From positions 62,001 to 126,000 of the forward strand of contig JAFWHH010000012.1 of NCBI GenBank assembly GCA_017512025.1: a stretch of 64,000 nt of DNA, read 5' to 3'. Source of the DNA: Clostridia bacterium. GTDB taxonomy: Bacteria > Bacillota > Clostridia > TANB77 > CAG-508. Of this stretch, positions 1 through 8,687 are shown piece by piece. The position numbers and the translations under genes are program-made. Each line of letters starts with the position of its first letter. Positions within the stretch are counted from its first letter, which is position 1. The notes under the pieces are model-generated. The model did no database searches. It was not told the origin of the DNA and saw nothing but the letters and a program-made list of their open reading frames with translations.

Positions 1-1
1 T

Positions 2-2515
2 CTTACAATTCTTATTGGTATTGGTATATTCTGTGGGATTTTCTTTAGTGATAAATTTGCTTTATCTAGAGAAGATTTACTTTTATCAAATGCAAATACT
101 GTTGTATATGATAGAGATGGTAATGTTATTGCAGAATTATCAGGTACAGAAACGAGAAAAATAATTAGTTATGATCAAATGGCAAAATCTTTACCAGATG
201 CTTTTGTTGCTATCGAGGACGAGAGATTCTATCAACATAAAGGTGTTGACTTCAAGAGAACATTAGCTGCAACAACGACATATTTAACAAAGGGTGATTC
301 TTCATTTGGTGGAAGTACAATTACTCAACAGTTAATCAAGAATATAACAAACGAGAGAGATAATAGTGGATCTGCCGGTGTTGAAAGAAAGATAAAGGAA
401 ATGTCTAGAGCATACCAAGTTGAAAAGATGATTTCTAAAAAGCAAATATTAGAGCTTTACTTGAATATCATACCACTTGGTGCTGATGGTGGAGATATTT
501 GTGGTGTTGAAATGGCTGCAACATATTATTTCAACAAATCAGCTAGTGAGTTATCAATTGAGGAGAGTGCTTATATCGCTGGTATAAACAATGCTCCAAA
601 CACATATAACCCATTTAAAAACGCAGATGATGAAGAAAAACAAGCTCAAGTAATGAGAAAAATTAAAGATAGAACACAAGTTGTTTTAAGAAAGATGAAA
701 GAGCTTAAATATATTTCTGAGGATGAGTTTAATACAGCATATCAAAATGTAGAAAATGGATTAAACTTCCAAAAAGGTGAATTACCTTCTTCAACAATTA
801 AAGACTATTTTATCGAAGCAGCAGTAGATAATGTAGTTAATGACTTAGTTGAAAAGAAAGGTATGAAGAGAGAATACGCTAAAAACCGTGTATATGGTGG
901 AGGATACAAAATCTATACTACGGAAGTTGGTTCTGTACAAAGTGCTTTATACGAAACATATACAGCAGGTGAATATGAATTAACATCTAGAGATTCTGAG
1001 ACGCACTCACAATCAGCAATGGTTGTTATAGATCATACAACAGGTCAAGTAGTTGGATGTATGGGAGGTCTTGGTACAGATGTTGATGCTATTGGTATTA
1101 ACAGAGCTGTTGATACAAAGAGACAAACAGGTTCTTCAATCAAACCAATAGCAACTTATGGATGTGCTGTTGAGAAGAGAATTATTACTCCAGCAACAGT
1201 ATATAACGATGAAAGAACAGAGTTTGGAAAATATGTTCCAAAGAATGATAGTGGTGGATATTCTGGATATATCAATGTTAGAAATGCTATTGAGCGTTCT
1301 GTAAACATTGTAGCATGTAAGATTATGTCAGAGATTGGTCCAGATAATTCAATAGATTTTTGTAGACAATGTGGTATTACATCACTTGTTAAAGCTAGTG
1401 AAGATCCAAAACATAACGATTCAAACTTAGCATCTATGGCACTTGGTGGTCAAACAAATGGTGTAAGCGTTCTTGAAATGGCAGGAGCTTATGCAATGAT
1501 AGCTAATAATGGTGTATACATTTCACCAACATTTTATACAAAAGTTGAGGATTCATCAGGAAATATCGTAATCGAAGCAGAGCAAAAGACTGAAAGAGTT
1601 ATGACAGAGCAACATGCTTACATCATGAAAACATTATTAAAACAACCAGTTGAAGGTGGTTCAGGAACAGCTAGAGTATGTAGAATGGATAACTTCGATG
1701 TAGGTGCTAAAACAGGTACAACAAACTCTAAGAAAGATAACTGGCTATGTGGTATGACTGCATATTATACAGCAGCTGCATGGTACGGATATGATAATGC
1801 TATACCAATTAACGGTAGTGGTAACAATGCTGCTAAGTTATGGGCAAGTGCGATGAAGAAAATACATCAAGATTTAGAGCCAGCTGACTTTACTCAACCA
1901 AGTGGAATAGTTAGACTATCAGTATGTAGAACAACTGGACAAAGAGCTTCAAGTTCATGTTCAGATACTTATATGGAATACTTTGTAGAAGGAGAAGAGC
2001 CAGGATATTGTGAAAGCCATTCTTCAGTAAGAGTATGTAGAGAATCAGGATTACTTGCTACAGAGAATTGTCCAGAAGAATGTGTATACTACTACAGCTT
2101 TGCTCCAGAGAAAGAAAGAAATGCTAGTTGGCATACAGATGGATCAATGTCATCTGCTCCAACAGAGCCATGTAATGTTCATACAAGTCCAGTAACAAAT
2201 GTGGATCCAAATTCAGGAAATCAAACACCTGTGACAACAGAAGATGTTTCTGTTCCAGATCTTAGAGGTTTGACGGAAGGTGAAGCAAAAAGCAAACTAT
2301 CAGGCGTATCTGTAATTGTAAAACGTAAAAAGAATGATAGTGTTGCAAAGGATAAAGTATTTGATCAAAGTCCAAAAGCAGGTAATAAAGTTCTTAAAGG
2401 ATCAACTGTTACTATTTATGTTAGTGACGGACCTACAGAAACACCAACTGAGCCTGATACACCAACTGAGCCTGACACACCAACTGATCCAGAAATACAG
2501 ACAATAAATCCATAA
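2..2515 (+). CDS. ponA: Penicillin-binding protein 1A, bifunctional transglycosylase/transpeptidase (5' end outside window)
   Basis: Class A PBP that polymerises and crosslinks peptidoglycan outside the membrane. The frame is open from base 2, so the gene starts upstream; the Met at 179 is internal. The visible N-terminus is the end of a membrane segment, then the GT51 glycosyltransferase (EDERFYQHKG near 215-245; GGSTITQQLIKN near 310-345). The transpeptidase has SSIK near 1133, SVN near 1300 and KTGTT near 1708. One PASTA domain follows (VPDLRGLTEGEA, from about 2250), then a short Thr/Pro/Glu/Asp repeat tail (TEPDTP). The family assignment is firm; the symbol is approximate. A terminator follows directly. 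Confidence 0.95.
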   Translation, partial: LTILIGIGIFCGIFFSDKFALSREDLLLSNANTVVYDRDGNVIAELSGTETRKIISYDQMAKSLPDAFVAIEDERFYQHKGVDFKRTLAATTTYLTKGDSSFGGSTITQQLIKNITNERDNSGSAGVERKIKEMSRAYQVEKMISKKQILELYLNIIPLGADGGDICGVEMAATYYFNKSASELSIEESAYIAGINNAPNTYNPFKNADDEEKQAQVMRKIKDRTQVVLRKMKELKYISEDEFNTAYQNVENGLNFQKGELPSSTIKDYFIEAAVDNVVNDLVEKKGMKREYAKNRVYGGGYKIYTTEVGSVQSALYETYTAGEYELTSRDSETHSQSAMVVIDHTTGQVVGCMGGLGTDVDAIGINRAVDTKRQTGSSIKPIATYGCAVEKRIITPATVYNDERTEFGKYVPKNDSGGYSGYINVRNAIERSVNIVACKIMSEIGPDNSIDFCRQCGITSLVKASEDPKHNDSNLASMALGGQTNGVSVLEMAGAYAMIANNGVYISPTFYTKVEDSSGNIVIEAEQKTERVMTEQHAYIMKTLLKQPVEGGSGTARVCRMDNFDVGAKTGTTNSKKDNWLCGMTAYYTAAAWYGYDNAIPINGSGNNAAKLWASAMKKIHQDLEPADFTQPSGIVRLSVCRTTGQRASSSCSDTYMEYFVEGEEPGYCESHSSVRVCRESGLLATENCPEECVYYYSFAPEKERNASWHTDGSMSSAPTEPCNVHTSPVTNVDPNSGNQTPVTTEDVSVPDLRGLTEGEAKSKLSGVSVIVKRKKNDSVAKDKVFDQSPKAGNKVLKGSTVTIYVSDGPTETPTEPDTPTEPDTPTDPEIQTINP

Positions 2516-2531
2516 GGAATAATATTATAAG

Positions 2532-2572
2532 ATGAAAACACTGGATATTATTCTAGTGTTTTCATTTATTTT
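2532..2572 (+). terminator. Intrinsic terminator after PBP1A gene
   Basis: A perfect 11-bp stem (ATGAAAACACT pairing with AGTGTTTTCAT) with a 12-nt loop is followed by a T-rich run. It lies 16 nt after the stop codon. Confidence 0.85.
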
Positions 2573-2581
2573 GAGGTAGAT

Positions 2582-3364
2582 ATGAAGAAAAAGAATTTAT
2601 TTATAAATCAAGTAATAAATAGTATTACGAATTTTGATTCGTATAAGGAAGTAAGTACTCATAGTTTATCAAGTACTTTTATATACTTTTTAATTTTAAT
2701 TCTTATTTATACAATTATTATGACTATTGGTATTACTTATACTACTAGAGCTAAAATATCTAAGGCTCAAGACTTTATTAGAAATGAAGTGAGTGATATT
2801 AATTATTCAAATGGTAAATTGAGTGTTAATAATGATGAATATTCATCTTTTTTTGGAGATTATATTATTATTGATACATCAGATAATGCTAATCTAGAGA
2901 ATAGTAATGCACAAATGATTTTTGGTAAAGAGAAGTTTTATATTAGAGCTGAACAAGTCAACTATGAGTTTGATTATAAAAGCTTTTTTAAACAAGATAT
3001 AGATAAGAACACTTTGATTGATGCGTTAGATGTAAATAAGTATACGGGATTAATTATTGTAATTTCTTTATTTGGTGCATTTATAGTATTGTCAATATCA
3101 ACTTTACTTGATATACTTGTAATCGCGTTAATTGGATTTATAATGTCTAGAGTAACTGGTAATACTAATATTAAATTTAAAAATGCGTTTAACATGGCTA
3201 CACATGCGATTACACTTTCAGTTATTCTTGGTATGATATATTTTGTTATTAATACTTTTACAGGATTCTATGTAAAATATTTTTCAACAATGTATACATT
3301 ACTTGCGACAATATATATGGCGACAGCTGTTTTATTATTAAATTCAGATGAGAATAATAAATAG
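2582..3364 (+). CDS. DUF1189-like integral membrane protein
   Basis: 260 aa. A hydrophobic segment at about residues 31-52 is followed by a roughly 100-residue polar, presumably extracytoplasmic, region and then a cluster of four hydrophobic segments (about 154-252). This one-plus-four layout and the N-terminal 'FINQVINSITNFDSYKEVS' region resemble the DUF1189 family of Firmicutes, whose function is unknown. It sits between a PBP gene and ftsH with only 23 bp before the ftsH start, so co-transcription with ftsH is likely. The family call is from memory of the fold pattern, not a profile search. Confidence 0.65.
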   Translation: MKKKNLFINQVINSITNFDSYKEVSTHSLSSTFIYFLILILIYTIIMTIGITYTTRAKISKAQDFIRNEVSDINYSNGKLSVNNDEYSSFFGDYIIIDTSDNANLENSNAQMIFGKEKFYIRAEQVNYEFDYKSFFKQDIDKNTLIDALDVNKYTGLIIVISLFGAFIVLSISTLLDILVIALIGFIMSRVTGNTNIKFKNAFNMATHAITLSVILGMIYFVINTFTGFYVKYFSTMYTLLATIYMATAVLLLNSDENNK

Positions 3365-3387
3365 GTACGTTGAAGGGAGAATTTATA

Positions 3388-5214
3388 ATGAGTTCAAATG
3401 AAAACAAAAAAAATGACAAGAAGAAGAAAAAGAACAACAAAAAGGGTAAGATTCTATTAACTATTATTGTCATTGCAGCTCTTATTGCAGTGGCTGTATA
3501 TGGAGTTATTTCATACAATAATTCTAAGAAAGAAAAAGAAGAGAAGACTTTAGCATATACAAAGCTTGTTACTGATATGCAAGAGGATAAAGTTGAAAAA
3601 ATTGAAATGAAAGCTAAAAGCGAGACTGTAAAGATTAAGCTTAAAGATGATGATAAGGAATATGAAGCAATTGTTCCAGAAAATGAGGCTTTTATTGAAT
3701 ATGTTCAAGATCAAATAAAAGAAGGTAAAACAATTGAATTGATTCAAAAAGAAGAGAGTCCTTTCCTTACTATTGGAAGTAAACTTCTTTCTTTATTACC
3801 AACAATTCTTTTAATTGTATTTGTTGTATTACTATTCCAAATGCAAGGATTAGGAGAAAAAGGTAAGGTTTATGATGCCACTTCAGCTAAAACAAAGACT
3901 ACATTTAAAGATATAGCAGGATTAGATGAAGAAAGACAAGAAATGGTTGAAATCGTTGATTTCTTAAAGAAACCTAAAAAGTTCCAAGAAATGGGAGCTA
4001 AAGTTCCAAGAGGAGTATTACTTTGTGGTAACCCTGGAACTGGTAAAACATTAATTGCTAAGGCAATTGCTGGTGAAGCTGATGTCCCATTTATTTCAAT
4101 GAGTGGTTCAGAATTTATCGAAATGTTTGCTGGACTTGGAGCTTCAAGAGTTAGAAAATTATTTGAAAAAGCTAGAAAGATAGCACCTTGTATTGTATTT
4201 ATTGATGAGATTGATGCTATTGGATCTAGAAGAACTACTTCAAGTGGTGCTGAAAGCGAAAACAACCAAACATTAAACCAATTATTAGTTGAAATGGATG
4301 GTTTTGATACAGAAGAAGCTATTATTGTTTTAGCTGCTACAAACAGACCAGAAATGCTTGATAAAGCTTTATTAAGACCTGGTAGATTTGATAGACAAAT
4401 AATGATTGGATTACCAGATTTAAATGGTAGAGAAGAAATCTTAAAGATTCATGCTAAAAACAAAAAGTTAGACTCAAATGTAAATTTAAGAAGTATTGCA
4501 GAAGATACAGCTGGATTTACTGGAGCTGAACTTGCTAACATCTTAAATGAAGCTGCTATTATTGCTACAATAAAGAATCACAAAGCAATATCAAATAACG
4601 ATATTGAAGAAGCTGTTAAGAAAGTTACAGTTGGTATTGAAAAACATAGTAGAGTTGTTTCTGATAAAGATAAGAAATTAACTGCATATCATGAAGCAGG
4701 ACATGCTATAGTTAGTAGATATCTAGAAACACAAAAAGATATCAAAGAAGTATCTATCATACCAAGAGGTGTTGCTGGTGGATATACAATGTATAAAACT
4801 AATGAAGATAAGTTCTATATATCTAAGCAAGAAATGCTTGAAAAATTAATTGCATTACTTGGTGGTAGAGCAGCAGAAAAAATTGCATTAGATGATATAT
4901 CTACAGGAGCAAGTAATGATATTGAAGTTGCAACAAAGATTGCAACAGATATGGTTACTGTATATGGTATGAGTGATATAGTTGGTCCAATTTCAGTTAA
5001 CATTGAGAAAGATCCATATCAAATGCAATTATTAGGACAAAAGTTTGAAGATTCTGTTGGATCTGAAATTAAGCTTTTAATTGATAATGCATATTATCAA
5101 GCAAAGAAATTAGTTTCAGAGCATATGGACAAGCTTGAATTAGTTGCAAATAGACTAATGGAGAAGGAGATTATTTCTGCAGAGGAATTCGAAAGTTTCT
5201 TTGAAGAAGAATAA
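3388..5214 (+). CDS. ftsH: ATP-dependent zinc metalloprotease FtsH
   Basis: Membrane-anchored AAA+ protease that degrades misfolded membrane proteins and regulatory proteins. Order: Lys-rich N-terminus, membrane segment (about 25-45), small external domain, second membrane segment (about 130-150), AAA domain with Walker A GNPGTGKT (from residue 214) and Walker B IVFIDEID (about 269), SRH region ATNRPEMLDKALLRPGRFDR, and the zinc site HEAGH (from H435). The ATG at 3388 is preceded by AAGGGAG eight bases away; an in-frame TTG at 3370 lies upstream of that site and is not needed. The product is 608 aa, normal for the family. Confidence 0.97.
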   Translation: MSSNENKKNDKKKKKNNKKGKILLTIIVIAALIAVAVYGVISYNNSKKEKEEKTLAYTKLVTDMQEDKVEKIEMKAKSETVKIKLKDDDKEYEAIVPENEAFIEYVQDQIKEGKTIELIQKEESPFLTIGSKLLSLLPTILLIVFVVLLFQMQGLGEKGKVYDATSAKTKTTFKDIAGLDEERQEMVEIVDFLKKPKKFQEMGAKVPRGVLLCGNPGTGKTLIAKAIAGEADVPFISMSGSEFIEMFAGLGASRVRKLFEKARKIAPCIVFIDEIDAIGSRRTTSSGAESENNQTLNQLLVEMDGFDTEEAIIVLAATNRPEMLDKALLRPGRFDRQIMIGLPDLNGREEILKIHAKNKKLDSNVNLRSIAEDTAGFTGAELANILNEAAIIATIKNHKAISNNDIEEAVKKVTVGIEKHSRVVSDKDKKLTAYHEAGHAIVSRYLETQKDIKEVSIIPRGVAGGYTMYKTNEDKFYISKQEMLEKLIALLGGRAAEKIALDDISTGASNDIEVATKIATDMVTVYGMSDIVGPISVNIEKDPYQMQLLGQKFEDSVGSEIKLLIDNAYYQAKKLVSEHMDKLELVANRLMEKEIISAEEFESFFEEE

Positions 5215-5221
5215 AAATATT

Positions 5222-5265
5222 AAAGCGCGAAATGCTAGTTAGATAGCGTGTTCGTGCTTTTTTAT
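5222..5265 (+). terminator. Intrinsic terminator after ftsH
   Basis: A 10-bp stem (AAAGCGCGAA with TTCGTGCTTT, one G-U pair) is followed by T residues, 7 bp after the ftsH stop. Confidence 0.8.
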
Positions 5266-5302
5266 TACTTAAAATGAAATTAAAGGAAATTTAAAAAATC
5301 TA

Positions 5303-5331
5303 TTGTAGAAAAATGATAAAAGTTGTAGAAT
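5303..5331 (+). promoter_or_regulatory. Candidate sigma-A promoter for the deacetylase gene
   Basis: TTGTAG, 17-bp spacer, TAGAAT. It lies 33 bp before the start codon at 5364. Confidence 0.5.
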
Positions 5332-5363
5332 AATCTGTGTAAAGAAACAAATAGGAGGGGAAC

Positions 5364-6872
5364 ATGAACGGATTAAAGGAGAAGGAAGTACAAGAGTATA
5401 GCTACAGAGCAGCCGACAGAGATTATAGAAAACATTCAAATAAAAGTAATAACAAAAACAAGATAATAATTGCAGCTCTAGCTATTGCAGCAATAATAAT
5501 TGCAATTATGCTGTTAAAAGGATTCTTTGGAAAACCAACATTCAAATTAATTGGAGAGCAAAAGGTTGAAATTGAATACGGTACAGAGTACAAAGATGCC
5601 GGAGCAACAGCAAAAGCTAAATTTAGTGATATTAGTAATAAGATAGTTGTTGAAAGTAATGTAGATACATCTAAAATAGGTACATATACAGTTACATACA
5701 AAGTTCCTAACAATAAGAAATATGATACATATACAAGAACAGTTATCGTAAAAGATACACAAGCACCAATTATAACTTTGAACGGAGAAGAAAATGTTGA
5801 AATTGACTTCGGAAAAACATACGAAGATGAAGGTTGTAGCAAAGTTGAGGATGGATACGATGGTGAATTATCTGTTGATAATATAGTTAAAGAAGAGAAA
5901 AAACTAGATAATGGTGATATTGAGATTCACTATACAATTTCAGATTCTTCTTCAAATAAAGCTGATAAAGTTAGACATATTAAAGTAGTTGATAAAACAG
6001 CTCCAGTAATTAAGCTTAATGGTAAAGCATTCGTTAGCTTAAAGACAAACGAGCAATTCAATGATGAAGGTGCAACAGCTGAAGATAATAAAGACGGTGA
6101 TTTAACAAGCAAAATCACCAAAGAGGGAAGTGTAGATACTTCTAAAGATGGTAAGTACACAATTACATATAAAGTAAAAGATAATAACGATAACGAAGCA
6201 ACTGCACAAAGAACTATCTTCGTTGGTGAAACACAAGCAACAGGAGTTATTTATCTTACATTTGATGATGGTCCAAGTGCTAATACAACACCAAGAATTC
6301 TTGATACTTTAAAAGAAAAAGGTGTTAATGCAACATTCTTTATTATTAATTACAGTGATGCAAACGAGGCTTTAGTTAAGAGAGCAGTTGCAGAAGGAAA
6401 TGCAATTGGTATTCATGGATATTCACATGATTATAAAACAATTTATAGTTCACTTGATGCATATTATGAGAATATTACAAAGTTACAAGAGAAGATAGAA
6501 AAAACAACAGGAAAAAAAGTTATGATTACAAGATTTCCAGGAGGAGCTTCAAATACTGTAAGTAGAAAATATTGCTCTGGAGTTGTAACTGCAGCTAGTA
6601 AGAAACTTCTAGAGAATGGATTTAAATATTTTGACTGGAACGTTGCTTCTGGAGATTCAGGAGATGTACATACAGCTGATGCGGTATATAGAAATGTTAC
6701 TAATGGAATTAAGCCAGGAAGAAATAATATAGTCTTAATGCATGATTTCAGTGGAAATAACAAGACTGCAGAAGCATTACCAAGAATAATTGATTGGGGT
6801 TTAGCAAACGGATATAGATTTGAAGTTATTACAACTGATACAGAAATGATAGCTCAAAAAATACAAAACTAA
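5364..6872 (+). CDS. Membrane-anchored polysaccharide deacetylase with three Ig-like (DUF5011-type) domains
   Basis: 502 aa, probably removes N-acetyl groups from peptidoglycan or another surface glycan. A short cytoplasmic region precedes a single membrane segment (about 33-53). Three beta-rich repeats of about 75-80 residues follow, each opening with a 'xLxGExxVExxxGxxYxDxG' pattern, as in DUF5011 bacterial Ig-like domains. The NodB catalytic domain occupies about 293-495: metal-binding TFDDGP, HGYSH, RFPGG, WNVASGD and LMHD motifs are all present, so it should be active. The start follows AGGAGGGG. Closest analogues are PgdA/PdaA-type enzymes; the substrate cannot be fixed from sequence. 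Confidence 0.9.
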   Translation: MNGLKEKEVQEYSYRAADRDYRKHSNKSNNKNKIIIAALAIAAIIIAIMLLKGFFGKPTFKLIGEQKVEIEYGTEYKDAGATAKAKFSDISNKIVVESNVDTSKIGTYTVTYKVPNNKKYDTYTRTVIVKDTQAPIITLNGEENVEIDFGKTYEDEGCSKVEDGYDGELSVDNIVKEEKKLDNGDIEIHYTISDSSSNKADKVRHIKVVDKTAPVIKLNGKAFVSLKTNEQFNDEGATAEDNKDGDLTSKITKEGSVDTSKDGKYTITYKVKDNNDNEATAQRTIFVGETQATGVIYLTFDDGPSANTTPRILDTLKEKGVNATFFIINYSDANEALVKRAVAEGNAIGIHGYSHDYKTIYSSLDAYYENITKLQEKIEKTTGKKVMITRFPGGASNTVSRKYCSGVVTAASKKLLENGFKYFDWNVASGDSGDVHTADAVYRNVTNGIKPGRNNIVLMHDFSGNNKTAEALPRIIDWGLANGYRFEVITTDTEMIAQKIQN

Positions 6873-6900
6873 TAAAATATAGTTAATAATATGAAACATT

Positions 6901-6961
6901 AAAGTAGTTTTATGAATATTTTATATAAAAAGATATAAAATAGCATGAAACTGCTTTTTTA
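6901..6961 (+). terminator. Intrinsic terminator after the deacetylase gene
   Basis: AAAGTAGTTTTATG pairs with CATGAAACTGCTTT through a stem with G-U pairs; an inner A/T-rich stem and a T-run follow. Confidence 0.75.
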
Positions 6962-7000
6962 TTATGATTTATCATTATAAAAATTTTTATATAAAAACTA

Positions 7001-7029
7001 TTTATTTTTGGGTCCCTATACTGTATAAT
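7001..7029 (+). promoter_or_regulatory. Possible sigma-A promoter for the 7087 gene
   Basis: A perfect TATAAT at 7024-7029 has only a weak -35 (TTTATT) at 17 bp. Confidence 0.4.
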
Positions 7030-7086
7030 GTATATGTAGACGGAATTTGGAAAGCTAATAATTAATAATTGGAGGTGATGTTGTGG

Positions 7087-7596
7087 ATGGAAAATAATAT
7101 CATAAAGAAAAACCAATTAGAAGTATTGCCTAAGAATGAAATCGCAACTATAGTGGAATTTAATAACTTACCAATGGCAAAAGATAAAAAGGATTTATTA
7201 CCTGCAATTATTAGAAAAGATGCATTAGCTTTAATTGAAATAAAGAAAGAGTTTTATGATGTAAGAAGAAAACGTGCTATTTATGGTTTAGCTTGGTTCC
7301 TAAAGAAGATGGCTATACTATGTGCTAAATTAGTTCGCTTTTTATTTTTAAGTACAACAAGACTTGCATGTTTTGCAGTATTTTCTGTAATTGTTATTTT
7401 ATCTACAACAATCATTACCAGAAATGTTGTGAACTCAGTAAATGGAATAAGAGTAACTGAGGTAGAGGATGATACTACAGGTTTTTCTATATACAGTGTA
7501 AAAGATGATGCTGAAGCAAAAGCAAGAGCTGAATTACAAGATCCAGTCGATATAGAAGAGATTGGAAATCCGTATGAAAATGATTACATAGAATAA
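7087..7596 (+). CDS. Single-pass membrane protein of unknown function
   Basis: About 169 aa, not recognised. The N-terminal half is a charged cytoplasmic region (IEIKKEFYDVRRKR), followed by two adjoining hydrophobic stretches (about residues 70-110, with FLFLSTTRLACFAVFSVIVIL), then an acidic C-terminal tail. Basic residues lie before the membrane part, predicting an outside C-terminus. GGAGGTG at 7071 is close enough to serve either TTG 7081 or ATG 7087; I chose ATG. It is monocistronic, between two terminators. Nothing in the sequence suggests a function. Confidence 0.65.
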   Translation: MENNIIKKNQLEVLPKNEIATIVEFNNLPMAKDKKDLLPAIIRKDALALIEIKKEFYDVRRKRAIYGLAWFLKKMAILCAKLVRFLFLSTTRLACFAVFSVIVILSTTIITRNVVNSVNGIRVTEVEDDTTGFSIYSVKDDAEAKARAELQDPVDIEEIGNPYENDYIE

Positions 7597-7610
7597 AATA
7601 AGTAATACAT

Positions 7611-7645
7611 AAAAAATAACCACCATTTAATGGTGGTTATTTTAA
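7611..7645. terminator. Bidirectional terminator between convergent genes
   Basis: AAAATAACCACCATT and its perfect complement form a long stem with A-run on one side and T-run on the other. It serves both the 7087 gene and ppaC. Confidence 0.9.
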
Positions 7646-7663
7646 TTTATATTGTTTTATTTA

Positions 7664-8590
7664 TTAGTCTAAGTTTTCTAATATTTTTGGTAACATTTGT
7701 TTCTTTCTTGAAACAACGTTTTCAAGCATAGCTGTATTATCTTCAAGTGTAACACCATAAGCTTTTTCTACAACTTTTGAAGCATTTCCTAATGTGATTA
7801 CTTTTGAGTTAGAATTGATTATATCTGTTGCAGCGAACATGTATAAATCTAATCCATCTTTCTTAATCTCATCGTTGATAGCAGCTTCAAAGTATACTTT
7901 ATCTTTAAATACACTATCTAAGTCAGCTGTATTGATTTGAGCTATTTTGAATTTTTTACCATCTTTTTCGAATAATTTACTATCGATATTGATGATTTGC
8001 TCTGGTGTAAATTCACTTAAGTCAGTACCAGCTTTTAATAAATCTGTACCATATATTCCACAGTCAACACCAGCTATTTTAGCTAATTTCTCAGCTACAG
8101 CTTTATCTTCTGCAGTACATGTTGGTGATTTAAATAATAATGTATCTGATATGATAGCACTAAGCATCATTGTAGCGATCTCTTTTGATATTTCTACATC
8201 ATTTTCTTTATACATTTTGTATAATACAGTAGCTGTACATCCAACAGGCTCAGCTCTGTAGTAAATAGGTGTTGAAACTGAGAAGTTTAATGCATGGTGA
8301 TCAACAACCTTTTGAATATTTAAGTTTGCAATGTTATCAGCACTTTGAGTTGCTTCGTTGTGGTCTACTAATATAACATCTTGACCATCAGCGATGTTTT
8401 CAGCAAGCTCAGGAGCTTCAATTTTTAAATAATCTAAAACATATTGTGTTTCTTTATTTATATTCCCAAGACGAACTGCCTTAGCGTTATTACCTAATTC
8501 TTTCTCTAAATTTGCCATTACCATTGCTGACATAATTGTGTCTGTATCAGGACTTTTGTGTCCAAAAACTAAAGTTTGATTTAAATTCAT
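7664..8590 (-). CDS. ppaC: Manganese-dependent inorganic pyrophosphatase (DHH family II)
   Basis: Hydrolyses pyrophosphate to two phosphates in the cytoplasm. 308 aa, the normal size. The N-terminal DHH domain shows FGHKSPDTDT, LVDHNE and VVDHH metal-binding motifs; the C-terminal DHHA2 domain ends with the substrate-binding SRKKQ motif (about 291-295). No CBS or DRTGG regulatory insert is present, so this is the short unregulated form. A strong AAGGGGG ribosome site precedes the ATG and a consensus promoter lies at 8625-8653. Confidence 0.95.
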   Translation of the reverse strand: MNLNQTLVFGHKSPDTDTIMSAMVMANLEKELGNNAKAVRLGNINKETQYVLDYLKIEAPELAENIADGQDVILVDHNEATQSADNIANLNIQKVVDHHALNFSVSTPIYYRAEPVGCTATVLYKMYKENDVEISKEIATMMLSAIISDTLLFKSPTCTAEDKAVAEKLAKIAGVDCGIYGTDLLKAGTDLSEFTPEQIINIDSKLFEKDGKKFKIAQINTADLDSVFKDKVYFEAAINDEIKKDGLDLYMFAATDIINSNSKVITLGNASKVVEKAYGVTLEDNTAMLENVVSRKKQMLPKILENLD

Positions 8591-8624
8591 TTATATACCC
8601 CCTTGTTAAATAATAACAATACCT

Positions 8625-8653
8625 ATTATACTATATTTTAACAAAAAAGTCAA
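8625..8653 (-). promoter_or_regulatory. Sigma-A promoter of ppaC
   Basis: On the minus strand: TTGACT, 17-bp spacer, TATAAT, about 35 bp before the ppaC start. Confidence 0.8.
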
Positions 8654-8687
8654 TAAGTGGGAGATTATATAAACTTGTTACGGAAAT

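Noticed and set aside
179-2515. ATG at 179 as the start of the PBP gene
   Set aside because: The frame is open to the window edge, encodes the preceding membrane segment, and no ribosome site precedes 179. The gene begins upstream of the window.
2440-2515. TEPDTP repeats at the PBP end as a tandem-repeat locus
   Set aside because: Only about three short copies within a coding frame; typical Pro/Thr tail of wall enzymes.
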